Shown here one piece after another: positions 38,016-50,221 of a stretch of 64,000 bases of DNA. Below the pieces are notes generated by a model, which saw nothing but the letters and a program-made list of their open reading frames with translations, had not been told where the DNA came from and did not search any database. The stretch spans positions 806,001 through 870,000 of the forward strand of contig JAVTVJ010000229.1 of the NCBI GenBank assembly GCA_034509425.1. The letters are read 5' to 3'. The translations under genes and the position numbers were made by a program. The stretch's first letter is position 1. Every line of letters begins with the position of its first letter. This DNA is from Eopsaltria australis. Lineage: Eukaryota; Chordata; Aves; Passeriformes; Petroicidae.

Positions 38016-39764
38016 GGTCCATGTGGCTCCTTCTCTCCCCGTGACTCAGAGGAGAGCAGCACAAGGGCTTGAAACAGCAAAAAGCCTTTTACAGTTCCAT
38101 GAGTTTGAGCTTGGCTGCTCAAGGAAGGGGACAATAACTCCAAGTCTCCTGTAAGTCCCTTCCCTCCTGCACTCATTCATTTCCATCACTGCTAATCACT
38201 GACCTCCACAAGTGCCTGATGTTTGGTTTTGACCAACTGAACCAAAACAAGGGAGCTTCTGCTCGAGCAGAAATTGGGTTTCCAGCTCAGCTCTTTATTG
38301 CTCACGACCAGTTTGCTGCCAGGCTTGAAGGGAGACTGCTGGAAAAGCATTTAAAGAGAGGGACAAGGTTTTTGTTTTCCATCTCTTTCCCTGCTCTGCA
38401 GACCACTGATGCTCCAGCACTGTTGTGCTGTATTTAAACACCCATCTGGAGATAATCAGCTCCACTCCAAGCCTTTAAAACCACAAGCAAATGTACTTTC
38501 AGAAAAGCCCTGCTAACCAAACCCATCTCAGCAGGTTCTCCAGGGCTTCACCCTGGTCCAGGGGTGAGACAAACTGATCCCTTCCTCCTTCAGCTCAGGG
38601 AGGGGATCCAAGCCTCAGGCAACCCCAAATAAACCCAGTGCCACAAATGAGAGCTTGACCTGGAAAAGACTGTGCTTTCCCTCCTCTCCTTGTCATCCCC
38701 AGGCTTTCAGGGAAGTGTTTGAAGGTCAGATTTGAAAATCCAGGTGCACCACAAAAGCTGGTATCAACATCCTTTACCAAGAGGAGGAAGCTGGGTGGGG
38801 AATACAAGACCTTTATGGATGGCTGAGAGCCCCAGCACCCAAGAGAAATCCTGGTTTGGGTCTTGTGGGGTCCAAAAAGCCCAGGAGGAAGATGGTGACC
38901 AGGCATGGCTGAGATCAAACTCACTTCCCAGATCTCTCTCCCCTAATAAATGCTTCATACACTCAGATGAGCTCTCTATATTTTTAATCAAAGATGTTTC
39001 TGCAGTGTTTTGAGTGGTTGCAACAAAGTGAGTGGATGCCTGAGTGCTCACCCAGGCAGCTTTGGAGGGAAAAACGTGGACCATGGGGATTCCCAGGGAG
39101 TCTGCACCCGAGGATTGGGCAGGGCACATCATCAGGAAGAAAAATAACAATAAATTACTTCTACCCAACCAGAGAGAAGCAACTTGTCCCCACAGCCCAC
39201 AAAATCCAAGGAGAGAGAAGCAGAAAGAAAAGGCAAAGTGCTCCATTTCAGGGCAGAATCATACGTGAGATGCTCCCTGCTAGAGATCCAAGGGTGGCTT
39301 AATTAGACTGGAAAACAAGAGGAGTGTCCAGCACTGTGGTCAGAAGGACTCTGGCCACCACCACCTTCCCCACCCAGGATTTTTTGGTCTCCCCTCAAAC
39401 CCCAGTACAAATTATCCTGGTGAGGATGTGGGTCCCTGCGCAGACAGCTCAGAAAATGCTTGCAAAGCACCACACTCCCCCTGAAGATTTTGCACCTGCT
39501 GCAAGATGAAGATAAATTCAAAGCCACTGGTGTAAACACTCAGCAAACAGCCCCTCCAAACGCACCGTGTCTGCTTTGAAATATCATTTCCTTGTGCATT
39601 TAATTACTCACTGCTTTGTACACCCGCCCAAAAGACAAGGGGGGGAAAAAGCCCAACAAAACTCTGGGCTCAATTCTTTTTAATATTGCCAGTACTGCCT
39701 AAATTTAGGGGGGTAGAAGAGAGAAAAAAAAAAAAAGAAAAAGGTGTGTTCAGAACACGTATGG

Positions 39765-39945
39765 ATTTAGGAGCAACACAAATATCCCGTGTTCTCGGTA
39801 ATATGCTGTTTCTAAATCAGGCTCATAAATACATGCTTGGGAGATTAGTCTATAAAAAAAAATAAACTTTAATTACCCCCTCTTTATCAGCACACAGCCC
39901 GTGGTGTTAACCATATGTGGGTGTTAAACGCCAAGTGCTTTGCAA
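39765..39945. promoter_or_regulatory. Candidate conserved non-coding element
   Basis: AT-rich patch with an E-box CATATG, a TTTAATTACC homeodomain-type site, TTATC (GATA complement) and several CpGs, ending just before the G-rich minisatellite region. Confidence 0.3.
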
Positions 39946-40126
39946 TCTTTCCCCGCCCCCCCGGGAGATAATAGCATCACACGGAACGCTCCGTGGCCAC
40001 TCGGATATGGAAATGTATTCCCAGCACACGAGGAACACGGGGCTGGGGAAGGCTGGGGAGAACAGAGAGTGCTGGAAGTGCTTAGCAACCCCCACAGTGC
40101 TGTGCAGCATGCAGAGTGCCCAGCAC

Positions 40127-40724
40127 GGGGACAGCAGCACCCTTGGGGGGGACAGCAGCATCCTTTGGGGGAACAGCAGCAACCTTTGGGGGGAACAGCA
40201 GCACCCCTGGGGGGACAGCAGCAACCCTGTGGGGACAGCAGCAACCTTTGGGGGGAACAGCAGCACCCCTGGGGGGACAGCAGCACCCTTGGAGGGGGAC
40301 AGCAGCACCGCTGGGGGAGACAACAGCACCCCTGGGGGGACAGCAGCACTCTTGGAGGGGGATTGCAGCACCCTTTGAGGGGGGACAGCAGCACCCCTGG
40401 GGGACAGCAACACCCCCGGGGACAGCAGCACTCTTTGGGGGGAACAGCAGCACCTCCAGAAACAGCAGCAACCTTTGGGGGGAACAGCAGCACCTCTAGG
40501 GGACAGCAGCATCCTTTTCGGGGGGACAGCAGCATTTCTGAGGGGAACAGCAGCACCCCTAGGGGACAGCAGCACCCTTGGAGGGGGACAGCAGCACCCC
40601 TGTGGGGACAGCAGCACCCTTTGGGGGGGACAGAGGCACCCCTGGGAGGGACAGCAGCACACTTGGAGGGGGACAGCACCACCCCTGGGGACAGCAGCAA
40701 CCTTGGGGAGGGACAGCAGCACCC
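40127..40724. repeat. G-rich minisatellite, 29 units of about 18-24 bp
   Basis: Units of the form GGGGACAGCAGCACCCCTGG, with variation in G-run length and in the ACC/AAC/ATC/ACT step. I count 29 units, average about 20.6 bp. The plus strand has a G run of 3-7 in nearly every unit. All six frames stay largely open across the array, giving several overlapping 110-280-residue open frames of low complexity that I do not regard as genes. Confidence 0.95.
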
Positions 40725-41032
40725 AGCCCAGCTCACAGCCCCGGGATGCTCCCCGTGTTGCTGCCCTGTCAGGGGAATTGGCTCCTAATGATCCGTGGTT
40801 ATGTTCCAGCAGAGGCTGTTAATGGGATAGAGCAGCGTTTCCAGGACAGCCTCACACACAGGCACGGCTCGAGGTGTTTGACGAGGGGCAGATCATGTCC
40901 AATCAAATCAAATGCCAATTAAGATGAGCTGTGGTGTTGGCAGGAGGCTCTGGATGTGGAGCACACCTGCATGGGGAGGGAGCAGCACTGCCTGTGTCCC
41001 CTCCTGGATGGTCCCTCTTTCCAGCACACCAG

Positions 41033-41222
41033 GGGGATGGGATGGGATGGGATGGGAAATGGGAAATTGTGAAATTGGGATGGGATGGGATGGGATGGGA
41101 TGGGATGGGATGGGGTATGAAATTGTGAAATTGTGATTGGATGGGATGGGAATGGGGATGGGAAACTGTGAAATTGGGATGGGATAGGGTATGAAATTGG
41201 GATGGGATAGGAAAGGATGGGA
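41033..41222. repeat. GGGAT pentanucleotide array, interrupted
   Basis: Runs of GGGAT broken by longer motifs such as AAATTGTGAAATTGGGATGG that themselves recur, indicating expansion at two scales. It lies only about 300 bp from the G-rich minisatellite. Confidence 0.93.
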
Positions 41223-44200
41223 TAGCAGATCCTCCCTCCAGCCAGACACAGCTCTCCCACACCATGGCCCCTCCAAGCCTGCATGCACTACTCAGCCCCA
41301 GAGCCCCCTCCTTCTAAAGGGGATGGATGTGGATGCAATGAGCCCCCCAGGCGGGGGTGAGAGCACAGGCAGGTGTTTATCTCACACCCTCTATACCACA
41401 CCTGGCCCGAGCCTCTTCTTGAGGCATCTTCTCCACTGCAGTCCTGGACAAATCCCAAATGAAGGTGCCCACAGCTACAGCCCAGATCTGGGTCAGGGCT
41501 TGGGCACTGGGCAGGCTCCAGCCTCATCCCAGAGGCAGCAGGATGTGGATCAGCCCTGAAGTGGCAGCTTTGCTTCCCCTGTGTTGGGGGAGACCCCCAA
41601 GGAGACCCTCCAAGGAGGCAGGGGGTGCACAGAGGAAGGGAAGGGGGAAAGGAGGGGGAAAGGCAGCCAAGTTGTGCAGCAGAAGGGCGAGATCAGTCAC
41701 TTCTGGATTTATAGAGGATTAGATCTTGCTGAGCACATGCTGAATCAGATTAATACTATTAACATTTATGAATTATCCTCTAGCAATTAGCCGAGACGTC
41801 CTCCTGTACAGCACAGGGAGCTGCAGAAAAGGCAGCCCTGGGGTGTGGATCAGGGGAGGAGGATGCCAAGGGGTGGCTTGGGCACTGTGGGGAGGGTGGG
41901 GTTGGGCTGCTGGACCCACAGCAGGGTCAAGGGCTCACTGGCTGAGCTGCTGTGTGTCCCAGCGAGCTCTTGTGCTCCTCCAGCAGCCTGAGCCTCGACT
42001 CTTAAGGAGCTCCTGGAGTATAAAGCCTTATGTACTGAATAAATGTATTTGCTTCCTAATTATACAGCTGTTGGTGGTGCTCCCCTTTGCTCTGAGGCAT
42101 TGTGCCTGCAGCTGGCAGGGAGACGCCACCAGCAAATCCCAACCAAGAGGAGGAAGGGGGCAAAGGCAAAGCCTTGAAGGCTGGGCAAGGAATGAGCAGC
42201 TGAGGAGAGGGGGGGGAAAAGAGAGATGATCAAAGTAGCTGAGATGCTGATCCACCAGCCCCACCACCACCAGGGTCACCACGGGCAGATTCTCCTGCCC
42301 ACATATCTTAGACATCCCAGCACAGCAAAAAGGGGAAGAATTTGTGCAAACTCAATTTGCTCTTCTGGCACTGTTATATTTTTTTGCATTTCTCTGGGCA
42401 GGGACAATTAAAATCAATGAAGTCAGTTTTGCTTTCATGTTCTCAGTGCTGAATTGGTTGAGATAAAATCACATTAAAGCAACAGTTACATATTTAAAGG
42501 TAGATATTGCCTGCACTGGAATTTTCTTTCATGAAAATCAATGAAAGCACTTCTCCTGGAATTAAGGCCTGATCTTTTTTGTTTTACACTCCAAATGAGT
42601 CCCAATTTTACAATATACAAGCACAAAGGCAAATCTGAGTTGGAAGCCTTCATTTTAAGGAGAAGGGAAAGCAATTTTCAGTACAATGTAGCAAAAACAT
42701 TATTCCTACAGGAAAAAGGAAAAAAAATGTAATCATTATCTATGAAATAGTTTGTGTTGAGTCATAGCCCAGGGAGGATTGTACTCAGTGAGTGAAGGGC
42801 TGGTCAGACAGAAGAATTGATTTTAGAAACCAGGAGAGAGCAGTGAGGGCCAGGGAGGGCTCAGGACCTGGCAGGAGATGTCCAAAGACTCAAGCTTCTC
42901 ATCCTGGCTGGACCTTCACCACACTGCCACTGTCCCACTGCCACCCTGCAGGCAGAGCTGGGATCGGGGAATTGGGCTGCAGTCTCAAAAAAAAAAAAAG
43001 AAAAACAGGTCCAAAACCATCTTTTCCCTCCATCCATTATTTCTGGAACAGATGCAAACTGAGAGGACAGGACGAGAATACAAATCTCTGCTCTGCAACA
43101 GCTCCCCAGGGCTGGGGCACATCCCTGCTTGCCTCAGTTTCCCCCACAGCCAAACAAACACGACATCCCCACCACCCTCTGCTTCCTTCCCTGCTGCAGC
43201 CAGGAGACAAATCCATCGTGCCACAGGAATCCACAACGAAAGGCATCTTCATTTTCCACCCGGCACCAGCCCTCGCCCTCTTCCCGCCCGCATCCAGCTC
43301 CGTGTTTATGTTCTGCTTCCTGGGAAACAAGAGGCTCGTTACCATGCGGAGGGCGACAGCAGAGCGATTAGTGAAATTTGTTACCCACATGCTCTGAACA
43401 AAATTAAATTAAAAGTGCTGCTTTGCTGTCAAGATAAGGGCCAAGCCGGAGAGATAATTTTTCACTCTCAAACACTCAATTACTCGCTGAGGCTGTATCA
43501 GATACAATCGGAAAATAAATAAATAAATAGGAAGACCCGCACTGCCTCCAGGAACAGATGTAAAAGGCTTTATCTGCTGTGCAGTCCGGGGAAGTTAAAG
43601 AGCCTGTGGCCACCACAGCTCCACCAGAACTTTACCTGCAGCCCCTTGTGCTGCCCAGCTGCAGCTCCCAGCAGCAGCCCCTCTCCCAGCAGCTCAGCAC
43701 CCCTGGAACAGGCAGGAGCATGAGTGCACCCCCACACCTGCAGCCACCAGCGATTTAGGGAGCAAAGAGGCAGCTGGAGCAACTCCAGCCCAGCTTCCCT
43801 GCACAGCTGGGGTCCAGCAGGAACAGAGAGGGACTCAGAATGGGTTTGATGTGCTGTTGCAGTGCCTCATTGCTCTGCAGGCGAAATAAGCCATCATGCA
43901 AAAGCACCACGTTTGTTTGCTCGCTGGAAAAGCAGCATCCATGACGGAGAGCAGAGAGTGGTTGGGAATTAGCAGCATCCCCCACTGTCACAGTGCCCTG
44001 GGCATCACAGTGTGAGCGTGGCTGTGCTGCCAGGGTGCAGCCTGGAGGGAAGGACTTGGTGCTCCGGGGCATAAAGGCAAGATTTGTATCATGAAGGCAC
44101 CTCATCCCTGAGATTTGGGGATCTGCAGGTCACACAGGAGCAAGGGTGTTCCCTCTGGGATGTTCTTTCCTGGCCTCATACAGAGCAGCATAGCCCCATG

Positions 44201-44263
44201 TGCCATGATCCAGCTGGGTGTGCACCACCCAGACTGACCTGTCTGTTTGTCCCTGCAGGGAGC

Positions 44264-44662
44264 AGCTCTGTGTCCCTTCCTGAGGAATCCCCACAGCTCT
44301 GTGTCCCTTCCTGAGGAATCCCCACAGCTCTGTGTCCCTTCCTGAGGAATCCCCACAGCTCTGTGTCCCTTCCTGAGGAATCCCCACAGCTCTGTGTCCC
44401 TTCCTGAGGAATCCTCACAGCTCTGTGTCCCTTCCCATGGAATCCCCACAGCTCTGAGTCCCTTCCTGAGGAATCCCCACAGCTCTGTGTCCCTTCCTGA
44501 GGAATCCCCACAGCTCTGTGTCCCTTCCTGAGGAATCCTCACAGCTCTGTGTCCCTTCCCATGGAATCCCCACAGCTCTGAGTCCCTTCCCATGGAATCC
44601 CCACAGCTCTGTGTCCCTTCCTGAGGAATCCCCACAGCTCTGCGTCCCTTCCCATGGAATCC
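44264..44662. repeat. 31-bp minisatellite, 13 units with higher-order pattern
   Basis: Unit CAGCTCTGTGTCCCTTCCTG plus AGGAATCCCCA, 31 bp. A variant carries CATGG in place of TGAGG, others have TCA at the end or GAGTC at the start. Variant order shows units 5-8 resembling units 9-12, a four-unit block duplication with one exchanged unit. The long minus-strand open frame across it is a by-product of a stop-free unit. Confidence 0.95.
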
Positions 44663-47429
44663 TAACCTAACCATGCCATGGACTGACCACACAAGGAGGG
44701 CATGGACACAGGGAAGCCCCCCCAAGTACAGACAGACAGCACCAGACAAAGACAGATCTTCCTTGGTGCCACTGGAAGCAGACCAAACTGACACGTTTGC
44801 TTTATCACCTTTTGTCTCCCACTTGGTTCCCAACAGCATCTCCCCCAGTTAGAAGGCAAGTCAAGCCTAAGGCAGAGCAGGGGGGTGATTCCCTGAGGAG
44901 TGTGGAAGGGTTGGGGTGATGTCCTGCCTGCAGCACTCACTCAGCTGCAGTGAGGCCAGAGGCACCAGCAAAGAGAGCAGTGCCCAGATTTCATTCTGCA
45001 CTTCGTTTAGTTCCCCATGAAATAATAAGTGCCTGCTGCCTCTGGAGATGGGAGAGGATCAAAGCGAAGCTTCCTCGTATGTAGTAGACTCCGAATACCT
45101 AATATTCCCTTATAAAAGGCCTTGTTTTAAACACCAAATACAGAGGCAGATCAAAGCTCAGCTTCTCATTTCTCTAACAGCCCTCAGAAGGCTGCGCCAG
45201 CCAGCCCGGCACACGCACACACGGGGCTGACACCAATCCAAGGTACATAATTGAACTCTGCTAATTTGTCAGAACCATCACCGCGTGCTGTGGAAACAGC
45301 CAGGTGCCTTGTTCACAGAGACCTCAGCTGAGGAGCATCCCAAAGCCATGCCCTCCCTTCCCTGGGGTGCTGGGGTGCTTCAACAGCAGCAAGGCATGAA
45401 AACAGAGTGGGATACTTCCCCCCTTCCTCTTTTAACAGGCGATGCCAGGAGGGGTGAAGGGATCCGAGACCCAAGGGTGGCAGAGCAGGCTCTGGGGGAT
45501 CCAGCTCAAGCAGATACCAGAGACAGCTTGAGGAGCAGCAGCCAGCTGAGCACATTCCATGAGACTCCCCAGGTGGGGGCACACTGTGCTGGGTGCCCTC
45601 CAGCATATCTCAGCCATCACAGGAACAAAAGCATCCCTTTGCCTTTGCACCCCACACGCTGTGTCTGCAGCTCTGTACCTGATCTCTGCTTGATGGGGAG
45701 TGACATCAGCCCCAGACTCAGGGGTTTGTCAGCAGCCATAGGGCTCCTGGCAGGTCCCAGGAGCTCTGATACAGGGGCTCCCAGCAGGTCCCAGAGGCTC
45801 AGACAATGACCAGTGTGCAAGGGAGGGCAGAGAATCTGTGGGTCTCCAGGACAAATGGGCTTGGGATGGCTCAGCCCCCTGCAGGGTCTCCATATGACAC
45901 CATCATTTTCCCTGCCTCAGTTTCCCCCCACCCAGGATGCTGAACAGCACCTGCTGCACATTTCTGTGTTACAGAGCAGCTGCTCTGAGGCCTGAGAATG
46001 CAGAGGGAGGTGCAGGAGCCTCCCTAGTGCCTTCCCTCTAGCAAGGAGGGGCTCATTACACTCACAGAATCCTTAACGAGAAGGGCAGGGAGCCTGATAG
46101 GGCCTTGAAGTTCCAGTGCTGCTGCTTCCCCCACATATTTCACTATTTGATTTCACCATCAAGCAGGTGCTGCCTGTGACCAGGGGAACTCGGAGCTGCA
46201 CAGTCAGACCTGGAGCTGAATATATTTTGCTGGGCACAAGGCAAACCCCATCCCAGAGCAAGATGGATGCAGCAGGAGTGGGGCTTGTGCACAGGGCTCT
46301 GCCTCCTTGGTTTAAGGGGATTTTTGCTACTAATATTTTCCTCTCGAGCTCAGTGTGGGACCTGACTGAACACATCCCACCTTGCTCCAGAGAGAGGAAC
46401 TAAGCATCAAAGCTTTGATATGGCCCTGATGGCCAGCGGGGGATGTGGATTCACATCTTTACAACACTGTCAGGTTCTCTCTCACAGAAACCTCAGCGCT
46501 GGTGGAAGGTGCGATGACCGACAGCCCTGGAGGCAAGAGCCATCTGTGCACCACAGCCAGCATGCAAAGAGGTGCCCACATTTCCTGTGCCAAATTCCTG
46601 GTACTCCCAGGGGAATGGGAAAGGGGAGAGCCAGCCCTCCCAGCAAGCAGAGCCTCGCAGTGCACAAACGCGTCATAAATAGGTTGCAAGAAAATCTGGT
46701 TTCTGGAAATCCTCAGAGTCAGTGCTGAGGGGCAGCAGGAAGGAGCAAACCAGCCATCCCTGGCCCCAGCTGAGGGTCACTTCAGCCTCTGAGCCTCTCT
46801 CAGGACTTGTTTCACTTGGAAAAGCAGTCCAAATTCCAGCTCCCTTGAGACTCCATGCCACTAGAGCAGAGCTCACACTGATCCATCAGAGAAGTGGAGC
46901 TGGTGTGGGCACAGGCAGGGGACTGTGGTGAAGAGAGGGGATGTCTCACTGAAGATTTGGGTATGAGCAGAGCGCTTTTTGGCATAAGCCAGCAGTGCCC
47001 CTCCCAGCTCGAATCCCAGAGATGGGGCTGAGCCCAACAGCAAAGACCAAGACTCCAGGGGATGATCTCTGCTTTACTCCTTGCACTCTGCTCCCCTACA
47101 ATTTCTCCTTTCCAAAGACACGATAACACCAGTGTAAGGGCATCCCACAGACCTAGAGCTGGGCAGGTGAGTGGTGCAGCATGCTGGGACCACAAAAGCT
47201 GCTGCCTCTTACTTCTCCTGTATTCCTGCACTGAAAACCAGGCACCAGCGGGTCTCCTGCTCCTGAGCTACCAGAACAAGCTCTCCCTTGCTCAGTATTG
47301 TCCTGTGGGAATGTCTCTCTAATAAACCTTGCCAAAGCACTACAGAAGCTGCTGTCCTCCTTCTCCACGAGACACAGGAGGCCACTTAACCAAGCTCAAA
47401 TAAAAGCAAACCTGCACACCTCCTAAGTG

Positions 47430-47730
47430 GAAACTTCCCATCGCGTCATCTGGGATCAATGCCTTGACAGTACAAGTAATTAGGCTCAATCCTGCAAAAT
47501 CTTATCCGAGGAGAGAAACCCCAAGGAATCCCTCTCCTCGGACCTGATAACTACCCGAAGGCACCTGCAACGACACGCACGCCTGGCGAAATCGATAGGG
47601 GAACATCATTGTAAGAATTAACTGTATCTGACCACGCATCCTTCTCTATTAGAGTTACGATCCCGTCCAATTATGGATCTTGGCTGAACTCGTAATTATG
47701 AGTTTGGTACTACGACTTCCCACCACGCTA
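47430..47730. promoter_or_regulatory. CpG-retaining candidate element with hairpin
   Basis: About 16 CpGs in 300 bp of moderately AT-rich, non-repetitive sequence. It contains AAGTAATTAGG, ATCGATAGG, GTAATTATGAG and a perfect inverted repeat at 47505-47542. No open frame with splice sites is visible. The composition resembles deeply conserved developmental enhancers. Confidence 0.35.
47505..47542. repeat. Perfect 11-bp inverted repeat (hairpin), 16-nt loop
   Basis: TCCGAGGAGAG at 47505-47515 and its exact complement CTCTCCTCGGA at 47532-47542. TTATC (47502-47506) and GATAA (47546-47550) also form an outer inverted pair. Confidence 0.8.
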
Positions 47731-48500
47731 TTGCTCTGCTTCCATGGGGGAGAGGAGAGTCAATGAAAGGATAATGGAAAATTCCTTTCAAGGATGCGGC
47801 GATGGCCAAATTTATCTAGACAGAAGGGGAAGTACAATGGGGGACTTTATGCAAGACAATTCCCTCAGTTAGCCCCCAGTGAACATGAACAAACCAGGTT
47901 CTCACAGCAATGCTCAAACACTGAGGCAGATCTAACAGCCAGCCCTGTGCGACGGCGCGAGGCAGCTCTGCCTCCTGAATTCCCTTCAAACCCAGCCATC
48001 AAAGCTGCCCAGGTGAACAACAGCTTATTCACAGGGAAAGAAAGGAACTCTTCCCATTCATCTGTTCCTTTATATTTGCCCTACAAGGAAGCTTAAACCA
48101 ACAACCAAAAACCAACACACACGTCAATAAAAATATCTTTGTACCCGGCATCCAGTATGAGCCTTTTTCAAGAGACTGAAAGAGCACTTGACTTCCAGGG
48201 GAATGGCATCAAGGCAGCCTTGCAAAGATTTATCTGCCTCTCATTAAAACACAGTTTTCCACACCTTCCCTGAGCCCTATCACCCCTTTCCCTAGTGGAA
48301 GCTGAAAAAACCCCAAACTTCAGTGACTTTTCCAAAGTACCCAAGGGCTGTCACATTCTGCCCAGCATCCCTGAATAAGTCACTGAAAAAGCTACTCCAG
48401 CACTTGGGAAATTTGATCACTATATCAGCAGTGTTTTGGGACAGTTTCTTTTGCCCCTGTTTGCAATACAACCAACTCCTTCCTCCTGTCACACAGGCAC

Positions 48501-48930
48501 GAAGATGATCAGAGGGATGGAGCACCTTTCCCATAAGGAAGAGCAGAGAGAGTTGGGATTTTCAGCCTGGAGAAAAGAAGGCTTAGGGGTGAATAATTGC
48601 AGCCTTCCAGTGCCCGAAGGAGCTGGAGAGGGACTTTGGAGAAGGACATTGAATGACGGGACAAAGGGGAATGGCTTCAAACTGACAGAGGGCAGGGTTA
48701 GATGAAATATTGGGAAGAAATTCTTGACTGTGAGGGTGGTGAGGCCCTGACACAGGGTGCCCAGAGAAGCTGTGGCTGTGCCATGCCTGGAAGTGCCCAA
48801 GGCCAGGTTGGACTTTGGGGCTTGGAGCAATCTGGGATAGTGGAAGGTGTCCCTGCCCATGGCAGGGGTGGAACAAGGTGATTTTAAGGTCCCTTCCAAC
48901 CCAAACTGTTCTGGGAATCTGATTCTATCA
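48501..48930 (+). mobile_element. CR1 LINE 3' fragment (about 430 bp)
   Basis: Plus-strand CR1 with the standard order of blocks: GATGATCAGAGGGATGGAGC, TTCAGCCTGGAGAAAAGAAG, AAATATTGGGAAGAAATTCT, GGTGCCCAGAGAAGCTGTGG, and the tail CCCTTCCAACCCAAACTGTT. It is antisense to ASTN2. Confidence 0.94.
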
Positions 48931-49424
48931 TTTTCCCCTGAACGCAGCTGTGTTTGTACTGCAACAGGTAAGTAACTCACAAATCCTCTCATCCTGTTCA
49001 TCAAAAGCTCATTTTAAACACAGTGATGATTTCCTTTGGTTCTAAAACACATAGAAAAGAAAAAAAAATCAAAAACAACCCAGACATATGAAAATGAAGG
49101 CCCAGCCTTTGAGCAGGAGCAACTGCAGCACACCCCTGTGCACGCGTGAGTTTATTCCCGTGTGCAACCATCAAGCTGATCAGAGGTGTTGAGGCAATTT
49201 CACATTCAAATAAACACATTGGAAGAGCATTTATGGGAATGGCTCATCATGGAAACAAATGGGGCCTTGTACTGCTGCGGTGGGCACCGGCATCTATCTG
49301 GCTGCCTCGCTCTGCCGAGCCCCGGCTCCCTGCACAAAACAAATGGAGGGAGCAGACCCACTGTGCAATTTTTAAATTGCTTCCCAACGGAGTTATTTCC
49401 CGACAGTGATTTTTCAAACCCGGT

Positions 49425-49446
49425 AGCAGCAGCAGCAGCAGCAGCA
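49425..49446. repeat. AGC trinucleotide repeat, about 7 units
   Basis: Uninterrupted AGC/CAG run in the intron, 0.8 kb before the acceptor of exon B. Confidence 0.95.
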
Positions 49447-50113
49447 AAACTCATCCTCTCCTCCACCAAACAGCTCTGTTTGGGCTGAGAGTCCCAAACA
49501 AAGCCGACCCGGCGTGATGTGATGAGAGGAAATGCAGACACTCATTTCAAACTCCAGATGATATTTCAGTTTCTCGGCTTCTCTAACTCACAAAAGAGCC
49601 CGAAGGGACTTGGGTCTACAAATCCCTGCCCCAACCCTCATTTTGAATTTGTTCCTTTTAATTGCCTTTGTGCCAAGAGGAAGGCTGGCAAATTTTCATC
49701 CAACGGATGCTTTGCATGGGAAATAAAGGGCAGAAAACAGGAGTTTGGAGCAAGGAATTGCCAAGGTAACCATCCCTGACAGCTGCACTGGTGCCAGGAT
49801 GAGGACAGACACAATCACTCCCCGCTGGTGCAGCTTTGGGGAAGTGCCAGGGCATGTGGAGGGTAACTGATATTAGAAACCATCAAAGAAACCCAGAACC
49901 TCAGTAACGTCAGTGGGAAATGGGATTTATGGCTCCTGCACGGTGCTGCTTCACACAAACAGCACATCTTGGGATGTCCTCACCACCACAGGCTGGTGTG
50001 GCTGTCCTTTAGATTCAGGCAGTATCAAACACCATCACCCATGGGGACAGTCAGGGTGCTCAAACACTTCTTTTCCCCTGACACCGGTGTGCAGTCACAG
50101 TGTCCCTTTGTAC

Positions 50114-50221
50114 CTTTGCTCCGCCTCCGGCTCCGATACTGCTCCGTGTAGAAGGTGAGCTGGGTTTCATCGTCTGCCTCTGAGCCAGAGTTGCCTTTGG
50201 CACGTCCAAACCCGATCCCAC
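50114..50221 (-). CDS. ASTN2: ASTN2 exon B: cytoplasmic-loop segment, acidic then RS-rich
   Basis: 108-bp exon with acceptor AG at 50223-50222 (context CCTGCAG|GTGGGA) and donor GT at 50113-50112 (AAAG|GTACAA). The junction codons on both sides are Gly. The 35 full codons begin GIGFGRAKGNSGSEADDETQ, continue LTFYTEQYRS and end RRRSK. Seen directly: a glycine-rich start, an acidic EADDE patch, then an arginine/serine-rich stretch just before the second membrane helix. Known topology puts this on the cytoplasmic side, so the basic end fits the positive-inside rule. Like exon A it is phase 1-1 and could be skipped without a frameshift. It is isolated by introns of 6.9 kb upstream and 13.9 kb downstream. 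Confidence 0.93.

Larger units (their letters stand above)
36206..50113 (-). other. ASTN2 intron B-C (13,908 bp), repeat-rich
   Basis: The longest complete intron. It carries most of the tandem arrays in the window: a G-rich 21-bp minisatellite (40127-40724), a GGGAT array (41033-41222), a 31-bp minisatellite (44264-44662) and an AGC microsatellite (49425-49446). It also has a 430-bp CR1 (48501-48930), a probable MIR/L2-like remnant (37850-38015) and several AT-rich candidate regulatory patches, including the CpG-rich hairpin region at 47430-47730. No other exon was found. Confidence 0.8.

Noticed and set aside
39907..40822. Several overlapping open frames of 110-280 residues on both strands
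   Set aside because: They all translate the G-rich minisatellite. All six frames are open because the unit lacks stops; composition is low-complexity, with no splice or start context.
41033..41288. Minus-strand SHPIPSHPIP-type open frames
   Set aside because: Translations of the GGGAT array.
44102..44839. Minus-strand open frame of 245 residues with a 31-residue repeat
   Set aside because: It is the 31-bp minisatellite read three times per cycle; a by-product of a stop-free unit.
46060..46110. Possible CR1 tail (CACAGAATCC)
   Set aside because: Only about ten bases match; the rest does not follow the CR1 pattern.
47150..47400. Possible second LTR around an AATAAA at 47311
   Set aside because: No TG...CA ends, target duplication or TATA box could be paired with it.
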